The position numbers and the translations under genes are program-made. A stretch of 5,661 nt of DNA from Holosporales bacterium (GTDB lineage Bacteria > Pseudomonadota > Alphaproteobacteria > BNTO01): the NCBI GenBank assembly GCA_031257945.1, contig JAIRNU010000056.1, positions 1 to 5,661 on the forward strand, written 5' to 3'. Below are positions 1-4,633 of the stretch, piece by piece (position 1 is the first letter of the stretch; every line of letters starts with the position of its first letter). The notes under the pieces are model-generated. The model saw only the letters and a program-made list of their open reading frames with translations, was not told the DNA's origin and made no database searches.

Positions 1-47
1 GATCCTCATTTTGGAATGGATTATGGACCCATTCTCTACCAAAAAGC

Positions 48-111
48 GGACATTTCTAAATTGCAGAACCGGACATTTCTAAATTGCACAAAGCGGACAT
101 TTCTAAATTGC
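48..111. repeat. Three direct repeats of a 17-bp transposase-binding-type sequence
   Basis: The three copies (48-64, 71-87, 95-111) are identical over 17 bases. Their starts are 23 and 24 bases apart, close to two helical turns, so a protein binding all three would sit on one face of the DNA. The first and third copies are also preceded by GC. This is the usual terminal-repeat organisation of IS21-family elements; the binding function is inferred. Confidence 0.8.
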
Positions 112-112
112 G

Positions 113-118
113 TTGACA
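113..118 (+). promoter_or_regulatory. Outward-facing consensus -35 hexamer in the IS end
   Basis: TTGACA is a perfect sigma-70 -35 hexamer, lies in the last six bases of the IS and points toward the LRR gene. IS21 itself is known to carry an outward -35 box that makes a strong promoter when a -10 box is placed beside it. The best -10 here is GATAAT at 139-144, but the 20-base spacer is longer than the ideal 17, and such a promoter would start transcription inside the annotated coding region. It is therefore a weak candidate promoter. Confidence 0.3.
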
Positions 119-127
119 TGTTAGCAA

Positions 128-2479
128 ATGGTCAAGTGGATAATTAAAACTACGGTGTATGTCGGGGGCTTTTTTTGTGCGAGCTGCATGGAAGGCGCCG
201 CGCCGCAGAGGACGGTCACACAGGAGCAAATTTTTGCAGATGGATCAATTGGTGCCAATATATATGCCGTTCGGAATCACGTGTATGAACGGGGATATTG
301 TTGGCCTGTTACTGCTGTGACACCAGGAGATCAACAAACGTCACTAATAGGAAGTCAACCCAAGCTACCAAACAGCCCCTCCATATTGCTCTCGCGCAGT
401 ATAGAAAAGCTAGACAAACGAGCTTTGACTAACAGCTCGGTAGAAACAGTGACTTTTGAGTCTAACAGCAGGATCCGCAGCATGAAAGACGCCATTGTAC
501 AATGTACAAAATTACGAATGATGTTCATTCCTGAGAGCGTTATAGACTTGGTTACAACTTTTCGGGCATACTCCGACGGTAGTGTGCCGCTATTTGTCAC
601 GTTTGAACGCGGAAGCAAACTAGAAACACTTGGGAGGGGGGCCTTTTTTGGTTGTGCCCTCCAGCACTTGGTAATTCCTAGCAATGTACGAGTAATCGAC
701 TCCTTAGCACTTGCTAACAGTGCGCTAACATTTGTTGTATTTGCAAATGAAAGTCAGTTGGGAACAATAGAGGATAGCGCCTTTTTTAACTGTCGCCAGC
801 TAAAGCAGGTAGAATTGCCTCCTGGAGTGAACAGCATTGGAGATAGCGCGTTTGCACGATGCTATAGCTTAGAAAATGTTGACATGGAAGCCTGCAAAGG
901 AATTAGGATCGGCGGGGGGGCGTTTGCAGAGTGCTATGCATTGAACAGTCTCGATATTCCATTGCCTAATGTGGAATTAGACAAGGAGATACTCTGGGAA
1001 ACATACGGTAGAGGAATTTTCTGGGGAACAGTGCAGACAGAAATTTTTTTTACTGAGAATGATATAACAAACATTCCTGACGATGACTTTGTTTTGTTCT
1101 TAAACAGGCTTTTTGACGGGCACAATGCTTTGACAACTGTGTGTGATGAGATGGGAAAGATTAGCCTATGTAGTCGTGGTTGCGTGGTGCATTTCCACAC
1201 AAGAAAATGGCGCGTAAATAATCCTGGAACCAAATCATGGTGGTATTTGGATGATGCGGTGGAACGTAGCGTAGAAACGCCGATAGCTGAACCGCGAATA
1301 AACTCCGACGGCCAAAAAATCATTGATTGGCCGCAGTGCGAGGGATATCAGCTGTGCGAAGACGTAACCATATATTTCAATTGTGAACAAATTCCACCAT
1401 ATGCGTTACTGGACGTTGTTTTCCCGCTTAAGTATGGTATCGGCGCGGTATGCGGTAGTAACGTACGCGAAATATCGGAAAATGCTTTTATGCAAGGTCA
1501 AATCCGCTTTGTGTACTGGCCCACAGACTGTTGCGTGAAACAGATTGGAACAGAAGCCTTTATGCAGTCATGCATCGAATCAATTACGATCCCAGCTAGC
1601 GTCGCTATCATAAGGGGCGCGACGTTTGCTCAGTGTAGTTCCCTTAAGGGGGTGACCTTTGAGCAAGGAAGTCTACTAGAGGTTGTTACGTTTAGAATGT
1701 TCTCCTGCTGCTCATCTTTAGAGCGCATAACGCTTCCAGCAAAAGTCCACACAATAGAGCAGTACGCATTTGCGCAATGTTTTGCGCTTCTAGAGGTGGC
1801 GTTTGCGGGAAACGCCGTAAGAGTAATTGGTCCCAGGGCCTTCGTTGGTTGCGTTAGTTTGCAAAATATTGAGCTTCCTTCAAGTGTCGAAGTGATTGGA
1901 CGCTTGGCTTTTTTTAATTGTTGTGCGTTGGGAAGGATAAATATTCCCCCAAATGTTAGACAAATTCATCAGTTAGCTTTTTCTCAGTGTAGGTCCTTAA
2001 TTATCGTAGAAATTTTTAATAGCGTTACTGTGATTAAGGCCTCTGTCTTTGCTAAGTGCAGCTCCCTAAAGAATATAGTAATTCCATCAAGTGTTACGAA
2101 CATAGGTTATAATGTTTTTTGCGATTCTGGAATAACAGAGGTGAGAGTAAACGCTGATATTCGAACGCTACAGGTTACAAACTTTAGAACAGCAGAGATG
2201 ATCGAGGCGGAAGGCGCGGATGAAGAGGAGGAGGAAGAGGATGGCGCAGCAGTCGAGACGGAAGTGGAGGACCCCGAGGCGAAAAAAGGACAAGACATGA
2301 TAAAAATTTTCGCCCACGGTAGCGATAGCGGTACTCCAAAAGGCCAGGCAGTAAACCGGAAAAAAGCGACCTTTTTAGAAGCGGAGTTTGGGGCTGCCCC
2401 TCAAGACGGCTGTAGCGTGACTTTTAGCGATGGAACTGTTTTTAGATATCACAATATGACGTGGACGCAGGTACCTTAA
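128..2479 (+). CDS. BspA-type leucine-rich-repeat protein, probably exported
   Basis: A 783-residue protein dominated by LRR_5 (BspA/TpLRR-type) repeats of about 23 residues, pattern [LI]xx[VI]xIPxxVxxIgxxAFxxCxx. One block spans roughly residues 100-275 and a second roughly 445-675. Between them (about 276-440) is a non-LRR insert. Residues 693-719 are strongly acidic with six consecutive Glu at 699-704, and the C-terminus carries a short motif, GCSVTFSDGTVFRYHN (761-776). Residues 1-26 resemble a signal peptide: K3 and K7, then a moderately hydrophobic stretch ending CASC, which could be a non-classical lipobox or precede a signal-peptidase I site. BspA-type proteins in other bacteria act as surface adhesins or host-binding proteins; that role is inferred here. 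ATG 128 is the first start after an in-frame TAG at 122-124. No Shine-Dalgarno sequence is visible, because an IS end sits nine bases upstream. The native leader may have been displaced, so expression is uncertain. M21 (188) is an alternative start that would lose the signal peptide. Confidence 0.85.
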   Translation: MVKWIIKTTVYVGGFFCASCMEGAAPQRTVTQEQIFADGSIGANIYAVRNHVYERGYCWPVTAVTPGDQQTSLIGSQPKLPNSPSILLSRSIEKLDKRALTNSSVETVTFESNSRIRSMKDAIVQCTKLRMMFIPESVIDLVTTFRAYSDGSVPLFVTFERGSKLETLGRGAFFGCALQHLVIPSNVRVIDSLALANSALTFVVFANESQLGTIEDSAFFNCRQLKQVELPPGVNSIGDSAFARCYSLENVDMEACKGIRIGGGAFAECYALNSLDIPLPNVELDKEILWETYGRGIFWGTVQTEIFFTENDITNIPDDDFVLFLNRLFDGHNALTTVCDEMGKISLCSRGCVVHFHTRKWRVNNPGTKSWWYLDDAVERSVETPIAEPRINSDGQKIIDWPQCEGYQLCEDVTIYFNCEQIPPYALLDVVFPLKYGIGAVCGSNVREISENAFMQGQIRFVYWPTDCCVKQIGTEAFMQSCIESITIPASVAIIRGATFAQCSSLKGVTFEQGSLLEVVTFRMFSCCSSLERITLPAKVHTIEQYAFAQCFALLEVAFAGNAVRVIGPRAFVGCVSLQNIELPSSVEVIGRLAFFNCCALGRINIPPNVRQIHQLAFSQCRSLIIVEIFNSVTVIKASVFAKCSSLKNIVIPSSVTNIGYNVFCDSGITEVRVNADIRTLQVTNFRTAEMIEAEGADEEEEEEDGAAVETEVEDPEAKKGQDMIKIFAHGSDSGTPKGQAVNRKKATFLEAEFGAAPQDGCSVTFSDGTVFRYHNMTWTQVP
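2219..2284 (+). other. Acidic low-complexity segment within the LRR protein
   Basis: Codons 698-719 encode an Asp/Glu-rich stretch (DEEEEEEDG, then further E and D) from a purine tract of GAA and GAG codons. It lies after the last LRR and before the C-terminal motif, so it is probably a flexible linker. Runs of this kind can vary in length between strains through slippage; that is inference. Confidence 0.6.
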
Positions 2480-2529
2480 ATGCTATAACAACTCGCAAAG
2501 CCCTAGAATAAACTACGGCGGAGCAATTA

Positions 2530-3162
2530 TTAGCGCAAGGCGTAGAGCCAACTACAGCAAGCGGCGAGCTTCACTGGAGCAAAGCTTTTTCTATGGTGCT
2601 CTGTTAGGCCATGCGATGTAATGGCGCTTAAGTGGTCCGCTGTCCCATAACCCGCGTTCTTATCCCACTTATACGCAGGAAATTCCCTAGATAAAGCTAG
2701 CATTATGTCGTCCCTAGTTACTTTCGCTATTACAGATGCTGCTGCGATACTGTAGCTGCAACGATCCCCATGCACGATTGGGAAACATGGAACCGTACAA
2801 CCTGTAATCTTCTTGTTCCCATCAACAAGAACGGCACTTACCTCCAGCGTGTCCAACGCACGACGCATCGCTAAAAACGTAGCATTCAATATGTTCAGCT
2901 CGTCAATTTCTTCGACTGACGCACTACCAACGCCAAACTGAATAGCAGAGGACGCAACAAGGCCGGCATAAATAGCACGCCGTTTTTTGGGGGAGAGCTT
3001 TTTAGAGTCGTCAACCTCCGCAAATTCCTGCAAAAACCCTTCTTGCTCGCGAATAACCACCGCCGCAGCAACAACAGGCCCCGCAAGCGGCCCCCGGCCA
3101 GCCTCGTCTACGCCGGCGACCACTCGCCCCGCAAATTGCGCTTCGTGTTCAAAAGATGGCAT
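2530..3162 (-). CDS. rnhB: Ribonuclease HII
   Basis: A 210-residue enzyme that nicks RNA/DNA hybrids 5' of ribonucleotides in duplex DNA, starting ribonucleotide excision repair and removing RNA primers in the cytoplasm. All family signatures are present. GVDEAGRGPLAGPV (17-30) supplies catalytic D19 and E20. DSKKLS spans 52-57. LVDGNKK supplies D114, and ASVIAKVTRD (142-151) supplies D151, completing the four-acid metal site. YGT (172-174) and the HHRKSFAPV tail are also typical. The length is normal for bacterial RNase HII and nothing appears missing. ATG 3162 shares its A with the TAA of the upstream channel gene (TAATG), with GGGAG just two bases before the overlap, so translation is probably coupled to the channel gene. 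It converges with the LRR gene across about 50 bases with no clear terminator hairpin. Confidence 0.97.
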   Translation of the reverse strand: MPSFEHEAQFAGRVVAGVDEAGRGPLAGPVVAAAVVIREQEGFLQEFAEVDDSKKLSPKKRRAIYAGLVASSAIQFGVGSASVEEIDELNILNATFLAMRRALDTLEVSAVLVDGNKKITGCTVPCFPIVHGDRCSYSIAAASVIAKVTRDDIMLALSREFPAYKWDKNAGYGTADHLSAITSHGLTEHHRKSFAPVKLAACCSWLYALR

Positions 3163-4028
3163 TACTCCCGATCAGACAACATATTAGTATCCTGTAGTTT
3201 ATCTACCATAATTCTGCAGAACTTGCTTTCAAAAATTTTGTTATGGTCTGGGTTTATTATGAATAGGACGTTTACTTCTATTCCGCTCCTCCTTACATTT
3301 ACAACCTTTACTATTGGTCCATTCGTTATTTTTTCATTGATATACTCTCCAAGCGCCTTATTCTCCCGCATTTCATGGAACGTTTCATTTGCAAGCTCTT
3401 CGAACTTCTTCATATCAGCTGACGGGGACAACTTAAACAAAGACTTCGCCAGGCAATAGCCTAGGGAGTGGTTCCTGATTGTGCGAACTTGGGAGAATGG
3501 AAATAACTCTATGCTTCCATCAGTAAGTTGTAATTCGATTTGACGGATAGTTAACGATTTGACGTACCCAGAGCTTCCATTAATCGTTACAAAATTTCCA
3601 AGGGCAACCTTCCCTTCAACCAGAGTTAAAATCCCGCGAATAATGTCTGTAAAAATATCTTTCGCACCAAAGGAAATCCCGACGCTCAAAACGCTTAATA
3701 AGTAAAAAAGCGGGCTTACTGAGATATTGACAACGGATAAGCATGCCACGCCGCCTAGCACCAAAATTACAAAATGCGAAAAAGATTCAGCAACCGGGAT
3801 AAGTGTCATCAAAAAGTGGTGCGAAGGGCTAGTTATAACGCCGCGTGCCTTGTTTTTTTCCGCCGTCTGTAGAAAATTCTTTTTAACTTTTTTTATGCCA
3901 TGCCACAAAAAAATACAAACCGCCAGTATCACAACAATTTCTACTACAGAAATAAATTGGATATTCATAGAACCCAACATTTGCGGGACTGTTTCAGCCG
4001 AAAGAGGAGTCTCTTGCATTTTTTTCAT
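3162..4028 (-). CDS. Small-conductance mechanosensitive channel (MscS family)
   Basis: A 288-residue inner-membrane protein, almost the length of E. coli MscS (286). Predicted layout: short N-terminus; TM1 about 24-43, followed by the basic loop IKKVKKNF; TM2 about 83-103; and the pore-lining TM3 about 106-138. TM3 carries the family-type segment VGISFGAKDIFTDIIRGILT (116-135), the counterpart of the G/A-rich helix and kink of MscS. The beta domain follows (about 139-190: GNFVTINGSSGYVKSLTIRQ, then DGSIELFPFSQV and IRNHS), then the alpha/beta C-terminal cytoplasmic domain. MscS channels form heptamers that release solutes on hypo-osmotic shock. It is the first gene of a two-gene unit with rnhB. 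The Shine-Dalgarno is weak (AAGAG about 13 bases upstream). M4 is a possible alternative start. I cannot say whether it gates like MscS itself or is a specialised paralogue. Confidence 0.93.
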   Translation of the reverse strand: MKKMQETPLSAETVPQMLGSMNIQFISVVEIVVILAVCIFLWHGIKKVKKNFLQTAEKNKARGVITSPSHHFLMTLIPVAESFSHFVILVLGGVACLSVVNISVSPLFYLLSVLSVGISFGAKDIFTDIIRGILTLVEGKVALGNFVTINGSSGYVKSLTIRQIELQLTDGSIELFPFSQVRTIRNHSLGYCLAKSLFKLSPSADMKKFEELANETFHEMRENKALGEYINEKITNGPIVKVVNVRRSGIEVNVLFIINPDHNKIFESKFCRIMVDKLQDTNMLSDRE

Positions 4029-4136
4029 TCAAAAAAGCTCTTGCTACGGTGAGTCTAAAATAAAAAATCTATTTCTACAAATTTTATTAAAATCATGCTT
4101 GGCACCCTACACACTTGTTTGTTTTTTATTCCGCAG
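4029..4136 (-). promoter_or_regulatory. AT-rich leader upstream of the channel-rnhB unit
   Basis: This 108-base stretch lies between the channel start and the inverted-repeat element and must carry the promoter of the two-gene unit unless transcription enters from further upstream. It is AT-rich with several A/T runs. I could not pick a convincing -35/-10 pair with normal spacing, so no exact promoter is proposed. Confidence 0.3.
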
Positions 4137-4280
4137 TAGACCTGTTGCGAAAGCTTCGTTCTTTCGGTAATTTTAGCGTCGCTCCGATGCTCGAATCCTC
4201 ACGTACGTCAAGTCCGCTGCGGTTCTGCTTCGTATACTCCTAAAAATTCCTCGAAATTACTCACTTTTGCAACAGGTCTA
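4137..4280. mobile_element. 144-bp MITE-like inverted-repeat element
   Basis: The ends are 17-base inverted repeats with one mismatch: TAGACCTGTTGCGAAAG at 4137-4153 and, on the minus strand, TAGACCTGTTGCAAAAG from 4280 to 4264. The outermost TA may be a TA target duplication rather than part of the repeat; the two cannot be told apart because TA is itself palindromic. Inside the left end is a hairpin, CGAAAG (4148-4153) with CTTTCG (4161-4166). No transposase is encoded, so the element would be non-autonomous. Read on the minus strand, one frame is coding-like: RPVAKVSNFEEFLGVYEAEP, then QRT, two close TGA stops, then an open stretch ending KLSQQV. I recall similar coding-compatible palindromic elements in Rickettsiales-like genomes, but cannot search for it. 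Confidence 0.6.
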
Positions 4281-4500
4281 GTCTCAATCTGCGTTATGGC
4301 CTGTATATACATATTTCCCGCGCCCTGGCTTTCTGGCGGCTTAAACCATTGTAAAACCAGGAGTTTCGCCTGGAGAGTCAAGCGGGATCCATACTCGAAA
4401 AAAAAGCTTGCATCGGATCATGTAACACCGTATCACCCCAGGGGCCGGGCCGTAGCTGTTGTGATCTATATTCTTATAGTGCCACAAAAAGTATTAAGAA
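4281..4500. other. GC-rich hairpin-bearing spacer, possible repeat or RNA
   Basis: I see no gene I can defend here. The segment is more GC-rich than the flanking AT-rich DNA and is crowded with symmetric sequences: TGTATATACA (4302-4311, perfect palindrome), CCAGG-7-CCTGG (4357-4373), CCCCAGGGG (4436-4444), GGCCGGGCC (4443-4451) and CTATA-TTCT-TATAG (4466-4479). A 74-codon plus-strand frame from ATG 4296 has no ribosome-binding site and no recognisable product. The minus strand is open from 4417 to 4211, into the neighbouring inverted-repeat element. It could be a dispersed intergenic repeat, a structured RNA or a decayed gene; I cannot choose between them. Confidence 0.35.
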
Positions 4501-4591
4501 GGCAACCTATTTTCAGTTAATAATGTATGAAAAATGAAAATAAATATTTGAGGGAGTAAAGATAGGCGAAGTATCGCTGAAGTAGGCCGCC

Positions 4592-4617
4592 CCCCGCAAG
4601 ATTAAGACCCTGCGGGG
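4592..4617 (-). terminator. GC hairpin downstream of the right-hand LRR gene
   Basis: CCCCGCA (4592-4598) can pair perfectly with TGCGGGG (4611-4617) around a 12-base loop, 17 bases beyond the LRR stop codon. The position suits a transcription terminator, but no T-tract follows on the minus strand and only a poor one on the plus strand. It may instead be a 3' mRNA-stabilising hairpin or part of the repeat-rich spacer. A second small stem, GCGA-AGTA-TCGC (4566-4577), lies just beyond it. Confidence 0.35.
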
Positions 4618-4633
4618 ATTGTTCGTAATAATA

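Larger units (their letters stand above)
1..118. mobile_element. Terminal region of an IS21-family insertion sequence (partial)
   Basis: Three copies of the 17-mer GGACATTTCTAAATTGC (48-64, 71-87, 95-111) are followed by GTTGACA, with a CA dinucleotide at 117-118. Read inward from 118 on the minus strand, the end begins TGTCAACGCAATTTAGAAAT. IS21-family elements are known for TG...CA termini and for several subterminal repeats that bind the IstA transposase, and this arrangement fits. The istA and istB genes and the other end lie outside the window, so orientation and target duplication cannot be determined. Bases 1-47 hold no gene I can recognise. The exact boundary at 118 is inferred from the CA rule. 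Confidence 0.72.

Noticed and set aside
48..111. Possible CRISPR or iteron origin
   Set aside because: Only three 17-base repeats with 6-7-base gaps, ending in a TG...CA type terminus, fit an IS21 end better; no replication gene is in view.
355..1323. Minus-strand frames at 355-684 and 934-1323
   Set aside because: Both lie antisense within the LRR gene, whose plus-strand product has a clear repeat pattern.
2107..2298. Minus-strand frame with a polyserine run
   Set aside because: It is the antisense shadow of the Glu-rich codons of the LRR gene; serine runs appear automatically opposite GAG/GAA tracts.
2480..2529. Bidirectional terminator between the convergent LRR gene and rnhB
   Set aside because: I found no convincing stem-loop with a T-tract in these 50 bases.
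2895..3459. Frames at 2895-3086 (-), 2987-3187 (+) and 3043-3459 (+)
   Set aside because: They overlap rnhB and the channel gene, whose products carry clear family motifs; these frames have none.
3727..4170. Plus-strand 147-codon frame
   Set aside because: Most of it is antisense to the N-terminal half of the MscS-type gene and it runs into the inverted-repeat element; it has no protein-like features.
4296..4520. Plus-strand 74-codon frame (MACIYIFPAPW...)
   Set aside because: It has no ribosome-binding site, an odd composition and no recognisable family, and it overlaps palindromes. The opposite strand is equally open, so coding is not supported.
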